In this document: one piece after another, positions 1 through 8,152 of the stretch
How the letters are laid out: the number at the start of each line of letters is the position of its first letter
Numbering within the stretch: position 1 is the first letter of the stretch
NCBI GenBank assembly: GCA_043800975.1
Contig: JAZDMK010000153.1
Span: 1-19,544 of the forward strand
Direction: 5' to 3'
From: JAZDMK01 sp043800975
GTDB lineage: Bacteria > Bacteroidota > Bacteroidia > Bacteroidales > JAHJDW01
DNA: 19,544 bases
The notes under the pieces: model-generated
The model's database searches: none
What the model saw: only the letters and a program-made list of their open reading frames with translations
What the model was told of the DNA's origin: nothing
Program-made: the position numbers and the translations under genes

Positions 1-1331
1 CCGCCTGGCTGATTGCTTAAGTCAATCTGCTGAGTGTTGTCAGAAAGGTTATTGGAGAAAACCAATCTTCCCATCAGATCAAATACAAGAATATTGAGTT
101 CTTTTTCTTGAGCAGAATTCACGGAAACTGTAAATACAGAGGTGAATGGATTGGGATATACTTTGATTCCATAAGTATCCGTATTTTCAGATACACCAGT
201 CGGAGATTCGATGCAATAATCAACGGAGCCGTTGAAAACTCTGGGTGTAAAAGATCCACCAAATGGGTAGGCATTCCCTTTTCCTTCTTTGACTGCAATA
301 TTTCCATCACTTACAAATACAGCTCCTTCGGTTGTTCCGTTTGTATAATCCACACCAAGAGCTCCTCCGTTACCGGTAATATAGAAAGCATGTGTTTGCG
401 CTGTAGGAATATTAATGTCAACAGGAATGTTTATTAAAGTAGCAGCTCCACTGCCTCCAGATACTACAAATGTTGAGTCAATGAGTGTCCAGTCTCCGGG
501 TATTGTTTCTGAACCAACATAGGATCCTGCCTTTTCATAGATTTTCATAGTTCCTGAAGTTCCGGATAATGCAGCATAAAAGTAGTTGATGGTAATATTA
601 TTCAATGCTGTAACATCAAACATACATCCGTCATTACCGTTTCCACCTGCCCATGTAGTTGAAATTGTATCACAGCTCATAGCTACAGCAGCACAATAAT
701 CAACATAGCCATTGAAATTGCGTGGTGAAAAGCCTCCGCCAAATGGATAGTTTGCTCCATAACCACTCAGTACCTTAATGTATGAATCCTGGTTAATGGT
801 ACCATTAACAGTGGTTCCGTTTGTATAATCTACTCCCAATGCGCCGTCAGATCCGGTAATGTAGAAAGCCATAGTATCGCCGGCATTGATTTTTACATTT
901 ACATGTATTGGTAAATCAGAAGGAGATCCAACTGCTGTGAAGATAATGGCAGCACTGTCAATATAAGTCCATGCGGCAGCGTTGGTTTCATTGCCTGCCC
1001 ATGATCCGTTTTTATAAAAAATCTTTGCTGTTCCAGCCTGATCAAATGCGGGATAGAATTTCTTGATAATAATATCCTGAACGGCAACAACATTAAACAT
1101 AATGCCATCTAATCCATTTCCGCCTGCTAATGTGGTAAGGATCGTATCGCAGGGTGCATATTTTGAAAATACGTTATGATCTGCAGCAAAATTTGCAACA
1201 GAATTAATTGTAGTCGTTTTTTTTGCAGAATTGTTCTGTTTGCTCAGTTCACGATCAGGAGTGCTTTTTTGCCCGAACATAATTGCAGGTATAAAAGCAA
1301 CTAAAAATAAAGTAGTAATTGTTTTTTTCAT
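1..1331 (-). CDS. T9SS-exported protein with two tandem ~155-aa domains (C-terminus cut by window edge)
   Basis: The frame is open from ATG at 1331 to the window edge, giving 443 complete codons (3-1331) with no stop; the end is missing. Residues 1-20 form a Sec signal peptide (MKKTITTLFLVAFIP...MFG). After a short Ser/Thr/Asn-rich linker come two copies of the same domain, about residues 61-213 and 220-373. Each begins with CDTI.TT.AGGNG.DG and ends with YPFGG.F.PR.FNG.VDYC, with FYITG..GALGVDYTNGTT inside. From about residue 385 a T9SS type A sorting domain starts (YPNPF at 392-396, then VFDLMGRLVF), and perhaps the last 20 residues lie outside the window. The protein is therefore expected to pass the inner membrane by Sec and the outer membrane by T9SS, and to be released or surface-attached. 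The duplicated domain looks like an all-beta module; I do not recognise its ligand or function. A -7 promoter box lies 32 nt upstream. Confidence 0.9.
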   Translation of the reverse strand, partial: MKKTITTLFLVAFIPAIMFGQKSTPDRELSKQNNSAKKTTTINSVANFAADHNVFSKYAPCDTILTTLAGGNGLDGIMFNVVAVQDIIIKKFYPAFDQAGTAKIFYKNGSWAGNETNAAAWTYIDSAAIIFTAVGSPSDLPIHVNVKINAGDTMAFYITGSDGALGVDYTNGTTVNGTINQDSYIKVLSGYGANYPFGGGFSPRNFNGYVDYCAAVAMSCDTISTTWAGGNGNDGCMFDVTALNNITINYFYAALSGTSGTMKIYEKAGSYVGSETIPGDWTLIDSTFVVSGGSGAATLINIPVDINIPTAQTHAFYITGNGGALGVDYTNGTTEGAVFVSDGNIAVKEGKGNAYPFGGSFTPRVFNGSVDYCIESPTGVSENTDTYGIKVYPNPFTSVFTVSVNSAQEKELNILVFDLMGRLVFSNNLSDNTQQIDLSNQPG

Positions 1332-1363
1332 TGGTTTAAAAGTTTTGGTTTATAAATTGGGTG

Positions 1364-1371
1364 CAAAAGTA
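1364..1371 (-). promoter_or_regulatory. Bacteroidota -7 promoter box for the left-edge T9SS gene
   Basis: The minus strand reads TACTTTTG, a full match to TAnnTTTG, 32 nt upstream of the ATG at 1331. No convincing -33 TTTG/TTG lies at the expected distance, so the call rests on one box. Confidence 0.45.
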
Positions 1372-1514
1372 CTGTTTTTAACTATACAGAGCTAAAAAAG
1401 TAAGATGAAAATATACAAATTCGTTCAAAAATTAACACGCCACTAATATAAGGAAATTAGTAAAAAAAGCTCAATATTAGATTTTTATATAAAACTAAAT
1501 CGATAAGTGAAAAA

Positions 1515-2978
1515 TCACATCACCCGGCTCAAAAAACGCAGTGCATTTTTATGCGCCACATTTTCAACAATCTGCTCCAACGCTGCATCCGTCTTGCCAC
1601 TGAGCAACCCTGTGCGATTCTTTTTAAAGTATTCGAGCAGCGCATCGGCCCAATCGGGAAGGGTTTGAGCACTATCGAAAGGCGGTGTCGATTTGATGGC
1701 TCCATCGAAATCGCTGCCTATGCAGCAGTATTGCCAGATTGTATCGTCGTTCAACCCCGATTTGTTTTTTATCGCTTCTGCAATTTTTATAATATTCAAC
1801 GCAAAAGGCTCAATCCAGATACGGCGCTTGCCGGCAGCAAAACAGAAAGTGGATTTGCATTTCATTTTCTTAACCGATTTGTATCCTGCAATCACATGCT
1901 GGTCGAAATTCAGTCCGATCACGCCACCGCTCTGGTAAATCATTCCGATTTCTTCATCGGTAAGGTTGATGTCCCAGGGATTGAAAACATTGCTGGCTTC
2001 ATACAATTTATCCGCATATTCATTCATGGTTTCATCAGCGGGTTTTCCAATGCCGGTGTATGATGCAGCTATTGTTGCTTTGGCATTGTACGATGAATGG
2101 CTGGCCAGCACCGGAATTCCGTTGGCCTGAGCATAAGCATAATACGCAAGTCGTGCATTCACGGTCATGTGACGTGTGTCGATATAAATCCGGGGGCCGT
2201 TTGAAGTATCAAGCAATGATTTAAAAACCACTTCACCCAATGCAGTAAAACTTCGATCGAAGTTCACATTCTGGGGAGCTTCCTGATTGAGAAAACTTTT
2301 ATTATAAAATGAAACGGTGTGCCCACACAACTGGTTCCAGAAGTGATGGCTGAAACTGATAAAGAGCGGTGCCGGGCTGCCATCAGCAGGATTTTTAAGC
2401 TTGCTGATGTTATCCAGCATTTGGTTCATCCAGGCAACGGTTTGCGGGTTCGATAAATTTTCAGGATCAATAGATGCTGTGTTTTTTTGTCCTGCGCCCA
2501 GTCCATGAGCCCCTTCAATCGTGGGAATGGCTGCAATAACTTTTGCATCAGGATTGCCAACGTTAAAATTGTCGTCGATTGAAAATAGTTCCTTCAGGCG
2601 CTCGTAGCTGCGCGTAACTTCCACTTTCATTCCGTTTTTTGGATTCGGCTGAATATTTTTAAGAACGGCATATTCTTTCAACACATCCTCAAAGTAGCTG
2701 TGATCTTCTGAAACAAGTTCGTCATACCGTTTGTCGATCATAATCGAGATCAGTTTGAATACTGTATCAAGCAGGTTCGAGGGAATTCCTTTTATTTCAA
2801 GAAAACCATGTTCGATCGGATAGAGGCAGGCACCGATGATTTTTACATTTCCGCGGGTAAGCGCATCAAACGAGGCCTGTGATGCATGATGCAGTATAAA
2901 AGGTTCCCAGGGGTCAAGCTCAAGGTTGAAAGGTATAACTGTTGGATGGCAATGCAGATCAGCGAAGAAGGAATTCAT
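1515..2978 (-). CDS. M19 (membrane dipeptidase family) metallopeptidase
   Basis: This 487-residue protein matches the renal/membrane dipeptidase (peptidase M19) fold, a binuclear zinc TIM-barrel hydrolase that cleaves dipeptides and related amides. Visible metal-site motifs in order: DLHCHP (residues 7-12, in the place of the usual HxD), TIEG with E155, the DTRH motif with H270 (family: D-L-S-H), LASHSS with H294, and GSDFDG with D423, the usual catalytic Asp region. There is no signal peptide, lipobox or membrane segment, so a cytoplasmic location is likely. It is longer than the usual 350-400 residues; the extra length lies in residues 80-145 and around 300-340. It appears to be a single-gene unit: a promoter match lies just upstream (2998-3026) and 53 nt separate it from the hydrolase gene upstream. 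The family is fairly sure; the substrate is not known. Confidence 0.8.
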   Translation of the reverse strand: MNSFFADLHCHPTVIPFNLELDPWEPFILHHASQASFDALTRGNVKIIGACLYPIEHGFLEIKGIPSNLLDTVFKLISIMIDKRYDELVSEDHSYFEDVLKEYAVLKNIQPNPKNGMKVEVTRSYERLKELFSIDDNFNVGNPDAKVIAAIPTIEGAHGLGAGQKNTASIDPENLSNPQTVAWMNQMLDNISKLKNPADGSPAPLFISFSHHFWNQLCGHTVSFYNKSFLNQEAPQNVNFDRSFTALGEVVFKSLLDTSNGPRIYIDTRHMTVNARLAYYAYAQANGIPVLASHSSYNAKATIAASYTGIGKPADETMNEYADKLYEASNVFNPWDINLTDEEIGMIYQSGGVIGLNFDQHVIAGYKSVKKMKCKSTFCFAAGKRRIWIEPFALNIIKIAEAIKNKSGLNDDTIWQYCCIGSDFDGAIKSTPPFDSAQTLPDWADALLEYFKKNRTGLLSGKTDAALEQIVENVAHKNALRFLSRVM

Positions 2979-2997
2979 AGGTTTTGATTTTAAGAAT

Positions 2998-3026
2998 CAA
3001 AAATAAAATTATTATTTCACAATCAA
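2998..3026 (-). promoter_or_regulatory. Bacteroidota-type promoter for the M19 peptidase gene
   Basis: On the minus strand a TTG (3024-3026) is followed after 18 nt by TATTTTTG (2998-3005), a full match to TAnnTTTG. The box ends 19 nt before the ATG at 2978. It lies in the 53-nt gap after the hydrolase stop, which suggests independent transcription. Confidence 0.5.
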
Positions 3027-3031
3027 CGGTT

Positions 3032-4123
3032 CTAATGTATTTCCTCCCACCATTTAGAAAATGGTTGTGAAAAATCTTTCAGATTCACCGGCTCGCCAAT
3101 CACAGGTGTAATAACGGTTTGCATTGTTGCTTTATTTAGCTCTGTGATTTTTTTCAAGGGCTCATCCCAAGTGTGAACCGACAAAGAAAATTTTCCGGAA
3201 TGAACGGGTAGCACGCGTGTAGCCCGCAAATCCTGCGCCGCCTTCAGTACCTCATCGGGTGACATGTGAATGAATTTCCAGTTTTTATTGTATTGTCCGT
3301 TCTCTAAAATCGCTAGATCAAATCCGTTAAATGTTTTTCCTGCTTCAGCAAAGTGAGTATCATAGCCGCCATCACTTCCGAAGAAAAACTTCATGGATGG
3401 AGTAATGAAAGCAAAAGATGTCCACAAAGTTTGATTTCGTTTCATTCCACGTCCCGAGAAATGCCGCGCTGGAACTGTGTGTGCCTCGAAACCTTCATCA
3501 AGGATTATTCTTTCATACCAGTCTGCTTCCGAAATTATTTTTGTATCGAAGCCCCAGCGCTCGAGATGGGATGCAGTTCCCAGCCCGCAGATGATCTTTT
3601 TTATTTTCGGCTTTAATTTGCGGAGGGTCTTGTAATCAAGATGATCCCAGTGATCGTGCGTGATGAAGAGGTAATCAATCTCGGGAATATCATCGGTAGT
3701 GAACGGATCGGCACCTTTGAATGCTCTCATTGTAAACGGAACAGGCGATACATTACTGTTCAGCACAGGATCGACCAGAATTTTCTTTCCGTCAATCTGA
3801 ATAAAACAGGAGGAATGCCCGAACCAGATCAGAATGTCTTTTCCTGGATCAAGATTCTTCAGATCAGTCTTCACAATGGGAACAGCCTGCTTAGGTTTTC
3901 TGTTTTTTGTAAAAAGAAATTCGCGAAATACTTGAAAGAAATTTGTTCCTTCGGCCATAACAGGCGTAGGGCTTATGTTTTGAAAAGCGCCTTTTCTATA
4001 ATTTGACGATCTTTTGATTCTTTCCAACCGATCTCCACAGGGTCTTCTGCCAAACTGGGGATGCATGAAAAAAGCGATGAGCAGTATGCAATATATTATT
4101 ATGATTGAAAGAGCGATGAACAT
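3032..4123 (-). CDS. NAPE-PLD/UlaG-like metallo-beta-lactamase-fold hydrolase, membrane-anchored
   Basis: The 363-residue protein begins with one hydrophobic segment (about residues 2-20) that may anchor it in the inner membrane. The rest is a metallo-beta-lactamase fold. The zinc motif HDHWDH is at 156-161 and is followed by LD. Other family marks are WFGHSS (100-105), DPV (118-120), PARHFSGRG (218-226), LWTSF (233-237), GSDGG (249-253), HMSP (286-289) and PVHSGKF (306-312). This set, especially WFGHSS, PAxHxSxRG and LWxSF, is that of the NAPE-hydrolysing phospholipase D-like branch of MBL hydrolases, so a phosphodiester or lipid substrate is plausible but unproven. It starts only 5 nt after the stop of the small lipoprotein gene at 4129-4491, so the two are probably co-transcribed. 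Confidence 0.82.
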   Translation of the reverse strand: MFIALSIIIIYCILLIAFFMHPQFGRRPCGDRLERIKRSSNYRKGAFQNISPTPVMAEGTNFFQVFREFLFTKNRKPKQAVPIVKTDLKNLDPGKDILIWFGHSSCFIQIDGKKILVDPVLNSNVSPVPFTMRAFKGADPFTTDDIPEIDYLFITHDHWDHLDYKTLRKLKPKIKKIICGLGTASHLERWGFDTKIISEADWYERIILDEGFEAHTVPARHFSGRGMKRNQTLWTSFAFITPSMKFFFGSDGGYDTHFAEAGKTFNGFDLAILENGQYNKNWKFIHMSPDEVLKAAQDLRATRVLPVHSGKFSLSVHTWDEPLKKITELNKATMQTVITPVIGEPVNLKDFSQPFSKWWEEIH

Positions 4124-4128
4124 TGAAA

Positions 4129-4491
4129 TTAATTTTTGAAATCGAATATTATAGTGTCTTTCATTATATTAATTTTTGTCAGTGATTCTAATGGATAACC
4201 ATTTGTGAAGTATCCGAACCTTTTTTTAACAACTTTGTTATTCGATTTGAACGATAGCAGATAATCTCCGTCAGTTTTAGCGATATCGGTCATGTCAGAC
4301 CAGTATATTTTCATTTCAGATGGTTTAATACAGATAAACTTCTTATCAGATTTACAATTAGGCTCAATGGTCAAGGAGTCAATAACTATAGATGAGTTAT
4401 TAGTAATCTCGAACTTTGCTTTGACACTATTACTACAGGAAAATAAGCAAAAGATTATTGCAAGTCCAAGGGCGTATTTGTCGATTCTCAT
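4129..4491 (-). CDS. small hypothetical lipoprotein
   Basis: A 120-residue protein with an N-terminal hydrophobic stretch and a lipobox LFSC (residues 16-19), so Cys19 is the likely lipidated residue. The mature part is a short, Lys- and Ile-rich, mostly beta-like domain (KAKFEITNNSSIVIDSL...). I recognise no family. It is the first gene of a likely two-gene unit with the MBL-fold hydrolase, whose start codon is 5 nt downstream. A -7 box match lies 50 nt upstream at 4542-4549. Confidence 0.7.
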   Translation of the reverse strand: MRIDKYALGLAIIFCLFSCSNSVKAKFEITNNSSIVIDSLTIEPNCKSDKKFICIKPSEMKIYWSDMTDIAKTDGDYLLSFKSNNKVVKKRFGYFTNGYPLESLTKINIMKDTIIFDFKN

Positions 4492-4541
4492 TTGTTGTAT
4501 GAATCTGTTTTTTGTGAGATTTGCTAATATTGCATTATTAT

Positions 4542-4549
4542 CAAAATTA
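4542..4549 (-). promoter_or_regulatory. possible Bacteroidota -7 box upstream of the small lipoprotein gene
   Basis: The minus strand reads TAATTTTG, matching TAnnTTTG, 50 nt upstream of the ATG at 4491 in the 103-nt gap after the beta-barrel gene. The nearest TTTG (4560-4563) is only 10 nt away, too close for a -33 element, so support is limited. Confidence 0.35.
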
Positions 4550-4594
4550 ATAAAAAGTACAAAGTCTGGGTTTTTTCTTTAAAAGACTTTAAGC

Positions 4595-5206
4595 CTAATT
4601 CAGAAAAACCTGTGCTCCCACAAAGATGTCATGCCTCCATTCATGTGAAGGAGATTTGTAAATCTTTTGGTATCCCAGTTCATCTCTAAGGAAAAAAGAT
4701 AATCTGTTTTTCATTTGATAATGTAACTGAGGTAGTAGTGAAAATGAAATACCATTTGAATAAAACCTTGTCCACAGTGGAAGAGAAAGATGAAACTTTT
4801 TATAATTTCCATGAAACGATGTGCTGATCAATGGCTCCGCACTGCTACCCGCTTCGCTTCTTTCATCTGCAATAAAGCGTAGGCGTGTGTCCAGCCCGAC
4901 TCCGGCAGAAAAATAAAACTGTTTGCCACCTTTAATAAAAAAATACTCCGCCATGGGTGTGATATCATATGCGCTTTTACTGTAAAAAAGAAGTGTGCCA
5001 TACGAACGCAGTCTAGCTGAAAACCGAATGTTATTCTTTCCTGAAACGAAAACGCTGTATTTAATATTTGTTATCGGGTATAAATAACGGTTCCTATAAC
5101 TCCCGAAATCTACTGCAAGCATATGGGTGGGTTTGATCGTCTGATCCTGCGCCAATGCCGGCAGACAGACAATTAAAAGTAATAGGAGCATGCTTACCTT
5201 TCTCAT
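4595..5206 (-). CDS. small outer-membrane beta-barrel-like protein
   Basis: This 203-residue protein has a clear signal peptide (MRKVSMLLLLLIVCLPALAQ, residues 1-20). The mature chain is made of alternating hydrophobic and aromatic strands separated by short polar turns (for example YFFIKGGKQFYFSAGVGL and LSLPLWTRFYSNGISFSLL) and ends in a hydrophobic strand (DIFVGAQVFLN). This is typical of small outer-membrane barrels of about 8 strands. No specific family is recognised. Its start overlaps the stop of the polysaccharide-lyase-like gene by 4 nt (ATGA at 5203-5206), so translation of the pair is likely coupled. Confidence 0.75.
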   Translation of the reverse strand: MRKVSMLLLLLIVCLPALAQDQTIKPTHMLAVDFGSYRNRYLYPITNIKYSVFVSGKNNIRFSARLRSYGTLLFYSKSAYDITPMAEYFFIKGGKQFYFSAGVGLDTRLRFIADERSEAGSSAEPLISTSFHGNYKKFHLSLPLWTRFYSNGISFSLLPQLHYQMKNRLSFFLRDELGYQKIYKSPSHEWRHDIFVGAQVFLN

Positions 5207-6003
5207 GGCGCCACTTCGTTATAGGATGAACCGATTTTAATTTCATCAAAATAAATTGTGTTGGTATGTGTGGTTGGGTCTTTTCCTCTGTATTGTCCGA
5301 ATTTGAAGTAATTTCCGCTTCTGTTAAATAAATTCCTGCTGTAAAATTTATTATCAGTACCATTGAAAGGTGTAAAGCAACATCCATTTAACCATGCTTC
5401 GATAAATGCAGAATTGTCATCGCACCAGTAAATATGAAAAACCAAGTCGCACCATAGACCTTTGTTTACCGTCTGGGCATTTCCAACTAAAAAAGTTTCA
5501 TTGTTTGAATTTGGATTCTCGTTCATTTTTATTTCCAGTGTACCATTCACATAGACCAGTGCAACGGGAGGAGCAGAGCCATGCAGAACAGGAATTGAAT
5601 TCCAGTCTTCACCCTGATTGAAATCGGGAACATCCTGCCACTGGCAGATAATGTTGAATTGCTCGTCAGAATAGGCCGTGTCGATCATAAAGCTGAAGCC
5701 ATAATAAACTTCCGTTTTATATTTGGCGCAATTGTAAACTGCAAGTTCAGAGCGGTATCCATTGAATACCAAGTCATCCGGACGTAATGTATTTTTTAAT
5801 GCAAAGTTCCCTTTGCGAACCGGATTCGTTACAACGATTGTGTTTACTGTAGAATCTTTCACCAGAAAGTGAAAGCCGCTCAGGTTTCCTGTTTCAAAAT
5901 CGCCTGTAAAATGATCGAAAGATTGTCCGGGTTCAGGCGTGGGGACCTTACCACAACTGAATAAAGTAAAGAAAATGAAGATGAAAAATATTTTTTGTTT
6001 CAT
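5203..6003 (-). CDS. putative polysaccharide lyase lipoprotein (heparin lyase I-like / PF14099-like)
   Basis: A 266-residue lipoprotein: lipobox LFSC at residues 14-17, with Cys17 the likely lipidated residue. The mature part resembles the beta-jelly-roll polysaccharide lyase family of Pfam PF14099 (heparin lyase I and glucuronan lyase relatives). Features seen are GDFETG near the N-terminus (34-39), NGYRSEL (81-87) with the conserved R-x-E, the strand VYYGFSFMI (99-107), IICQWQ (118-123), LVFHIYWCDDNSAFIEAWLNG (187-207), YFKFGQYRG (232-240) and IYFDEIKIG (250-258). It would act by beta-elimination on a uronic-acid polysaccharide in the periplasm or on the cell surface. The substrate cannot be read from the sequence. 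No SusC/SusD genes are next to it. Confidence 0.62.
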   Translation of the reverse strand: MKQKIFFIFIFFTLFSCGKVPTPEPGQSFDHFTGDFETGNLSGFHFLVKDSTVNTIVVTNPVRKGNFALKNTLRPDDLVFNGYRSELAVYNCAKYKTEVYYGFSFMIDTAYSDEQFNIICQWQDVPDFNQGEDWNSIPVLHGSAPPVALVYVNGTLEIKMNENPNSNNETFLVGNAQTVNKGLWCDLVFHIYWCDDNSAFIEAWLNGCCFTPFNGTDNKFYSRNLFNRSGNYFKFGQYRGKDPTTHTNTIYFDEIKIGSSYNEVAP

Positions 6004-6054
6004 TGATTATGCCTCTTGTAGCAAAATTCTATTTTGTGCTACAAAGGAAAAAAA

Positions 6055-7137
6055 TTACTTTATCGTCCAGTCATACTCACCCGACCAATCGTAAAATTTA
6101 TCGATTTCGCTTTTGTGTGCCTTCAGCCATTTGGCTACAGTTTCGTCGCTTGAAGTAGCAAAGGTAATGTAGGCAAAGGTTTCAATAAAGCCTTTTTCTT
6201 TCATTTCCACAAAATAGGGAACATAATAATCCCAGTAAAAACCAAAATTATCTTTCTTCGTTTCTTTTAAAGAGGAGCAAACCGTTTCAAACTTGCGAAT
6301 GAATTTTTCTACTTCCGTATCTTTTTTATTTTTCTTGTCAAAGTCCAAACCCGCGTCCATCGATAAAAGCAGATCGGTGGATGAAAAGCTGTTTTCTTTT
6401 CTACTACCGTCTTCAAGCGTGTCACTCAGCATATCAGACGTTACATTGATTGTAATCGATTTTTTTCCTGTTTTTTCAATACCCACGTTCATTAATGTCT
6501 GAAGACTTTCCAGATTCACTTTGGCTCTGTCGCTTTGGGGTTCCAGCACAAAAAAGCGGCAATAGGCGAGGAGAGAAGGAATTCTTTTTTTGTTTGCATT
6601 TAAAATTCGTGCAAGAGCATTGTGAGTGCCGGGATGCCGTGGATTCAATTTTGCCGACTTCTGAAAACACAATAAGGCTTCATCATAGCTCTTGACGCTG
6701 GATAACGTGATCCCTTTGTTGAAATGCAACTGATAGTAATCGGGAAACTGCTTGATGCCTTCTTCATATATTTCAATCGACTTATCGGTTTTTTTCAATG
6801 CATCCAGCGCATTTCCATAGGTAACATAAACCGATTTTAAGTCTTTATCGCCGGAATGTTTATCCAGCGCAAGCTGGCAACAAGCAGCGGATTCTTCATA
6901 TTTGTCCAGTGCAAGTAGTGTCATTCCTTTTTCGGCGAGTGCCATTAAATTGTCTTTGTCAAGCGTCAGGGCTTTATCGTATTTTTTAAGTGCGCCTTCA
7001 TAGTCGCCTTTGTCGTGATATGCAACGCCTTCATTCACGAGCTTTTCAGCCTTTTCTTTATCCTGAGCATTTGAAGTGAAGGGAGTAAAGAGTAAAGAAA
7101 AAGAGAAAAGGATAACAAGTGTGTAAAGTTTTTTCAT
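6055..7137 (-). CDS. exported tetratricopeptide-repeat (TPR) protein
   Basis: The 360-residue protein has a signal peptide (about residues 1-24, ending in SNA-Q). It is followed by about five TPR units between residues 30 and 205; the clearest are 32-65 (GVAYHDKGDYEGALKKYDKA...), 66-99, 104-137, 138-171 (KGITLSSVKSYDEALLCFQK) and a weaker 172-205. Residues 215-360 form a C-terminal region without recognisable motif, rich in charged and aromatic residues (FYWDYYVPYFVE, DKFYDWSGEYDW). It is probably a periplasmic protein-protein interaction scaffold. The gene lies 50 nt after the DUF6970-like lipoprotein gene and 51 nt before the polysaccharide-lyase gene. I see no promoter match in either gap, so read-through transcription is possible. 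Confidence 0.85.
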   Translation of the reverse strand: MKKLYTLVILFSFSLLFTPFTSNAQDKEKAEKLVNEGVAYHDKGDYEGALKKYDKALTLDKDNLMALAEKGMTLLALDKYEESAACCQLALDKHSGDKDLKSVYVTYGNALDALKKTDKSIEIYEEGIKQFPDYYQLHFNKGITLSSVKSYDEALLCFQKSAKLNPRHPGTHNALARILNANKKRIPSLLAYCRFFVLEPQSDRAKVNLESLQTLMNVGIEKTGKKSITINVTSDMLSDTLEDGSRKENSFSSTDLLLSMDAGLDFDKKNKKDTEVEKFIRKFETVCSSLKETKKDNFGFYWDYYVPYFVEMKEKGFIETFAYITFATSSDETVAKWLKAHKSEIDKFYDWSGEYDWTIK

Positions 7138-7187
7138 GCAAGTGAAGTTTTATTTATTCTATTGAAAAAGTAGTTTTCTTCATTGGT

Positions 7188-7529
7188 TTATTTCTCCCAA
7201 ACTATTTTAATAAAAGTGGCGTTTGAAAAATCCTGTCCCTTGATAATAGTATTGCCGGTAATTCCTCCCAGAAAGCCCAGTGTATTGCAATCCGAATCGA
7301 TTACTTCCGAAGTTATGTCAGCACCACTGTTCCCCGGATCAAAAACATAGACCGTATTTTCCTGAAACTTGTATTTTTTAACGTTAGCACCATTGTCTGT
7401 GATGCTCATTTTAGAGAAATCCTCAATTTTATGTTCAACACACTTAGGTGTTCCGCTTGCAATACCTGATTTTTTGCATCCCAAAAGGATGAAGGGGAGA
7501 AGAAAAGCCAGAAAGAAATACTTTTTCAT
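7188..7529 (-). CDS. small lipoprotein, DUF6970-like
   Basis: A 113-residue lipoprotein with a hydrophobic signal and lipobox LLGC (residues 15-18). The mature domain (C-V-E-H-K-I-E-D-F ... KYKFQENTVYVFDPG ... GADITSEVIDSDCNTLGFLGG) has the pattern I associate with the DUF6970 family of small Bacteroidota lipoproteins. The family name is from memory and the function is unknown. Two conserved Cys (30 and 81) could form a disulfide. It lies 164 nt after the caspase C-terminal fragment, in AT-rich DNA with a run of nine T (7617-7625), and 50 nt before the TPR gene. Confidence 0.72.
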   Translation of the reverse strand: MKKYFFLAFLLPFILLGCKKSGIASGTPKCVEHKIEDFSKMSITDNGANVKKYKFQENTVYVFDPGNSGADITSEVIDSDCNTLGFLGGITGNTIIKGQDFSNATFIKIVWEK

Positions 7530-7693
7530 ACAAAGTTTTTTCTATAACGTATACCCGCGTTTTTTATTTTCAACTGAAAACTTTTTTTAATTATCCTGCA
7601 AGCTATAAAAATAACATTTTTTTTTAAATTGATATTACTAACAGCGGAAAAACGAACAATCTTAACGAAAAAATTTCAGGCAGCCGTTTGATT

Positions 7694-8152
7694 TTAAAAA
7701 ACAACAAAGTCAAAGCCGATATTTTCCTGCCTTGTAGTAGGGCGTTGCGCACCTTTCGTTAATATTTCCACTTCCCGCAAAATATATTCCCTGAGTTCCG
7801 AAACTGAAACTTTATTGTCTTTGTTTGCGTCTGCTTTTTTATCTCTAAGCCCGCTTATCACGGCGTATGTAAAAACACCGTTATTCCACTCTGCTGATTC
7901 AAGCGCAAAACCCACACCCGCTGCCGCAGATATTACCTGTGTGCCGGATCCTTTGTTTAAATTTGCAAACAACTCCTGCATAAGTTCAAAGCTGTTTGAA
8001 AGACTCATCTGATCTTTTTTTGACAGTTTCACGCCCCGGTAGTTGTATGTCTTTAGATCACCCCGTTTACCGTCTGCCAGAGTCACTTTGTTGTCGTTTG
8101 TAGCGATAATTTCATCTTTGTCCACTTCGCCGCTGTGGCAGGCGTCCATCAT
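7694..8152 (-). CDS. C-terminal half of a caspase (peptidase C14) domain, separated by a frameshift
   Basis: This 152-residue open frame starts with MMDACHSGEV and continues the caspase domain encoded upstream. Cys5 in DACHSG is the catalytic cysteine of the p20 core. Further on, GSGTQVISAAAG (69-80), ESAEWNNGVFTYAVISGL (85-102) and an EF-hand-like loop DANKDNKVSVSE (108-119) with LREYI are typical of the C-terminal part of bacterial caspase-family proteins. It has no start signal of its own. The reading frame continues upstream in phase to the A8 run (8159-8166), where removal of one A would fuse it to the 8112-11225 protein after R1020 (R-K-K-L-L-M-M-D-A-C-H-S-G). The fused protein would be 1176 residues with Cys1029 as nucleophile. 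On its own it lacks the catalytic His and would be inactive. Confidence 0.85.
   Translation of the reverse strand: MMDACHSGEVDKDEIIATNDNKVTLADGKRGDLKTYNYRGVKLSKKDQMSLSNSFELMQELFANLNKGSGTQVISAAAGVGFALESAEWNNGVFTYAVISGLRDKKADANKDNKVSVSELREYILREVEILTKGAQRPTTRQENIGFDFVVF

Noticed and set aside
1551..2063. 170-residue open frame on the + strand
   Set aside because: Antisense to the conserved C-terminal half of the M19 peptidase.
6018..6042. Imperfect hairpin GTAGC...GCTAC between the TPR and lyase genes as a terminator or operator
   Set aside because: It has a 2-nt bulge and no T run after it in the minus-strand direction; too weak to call.
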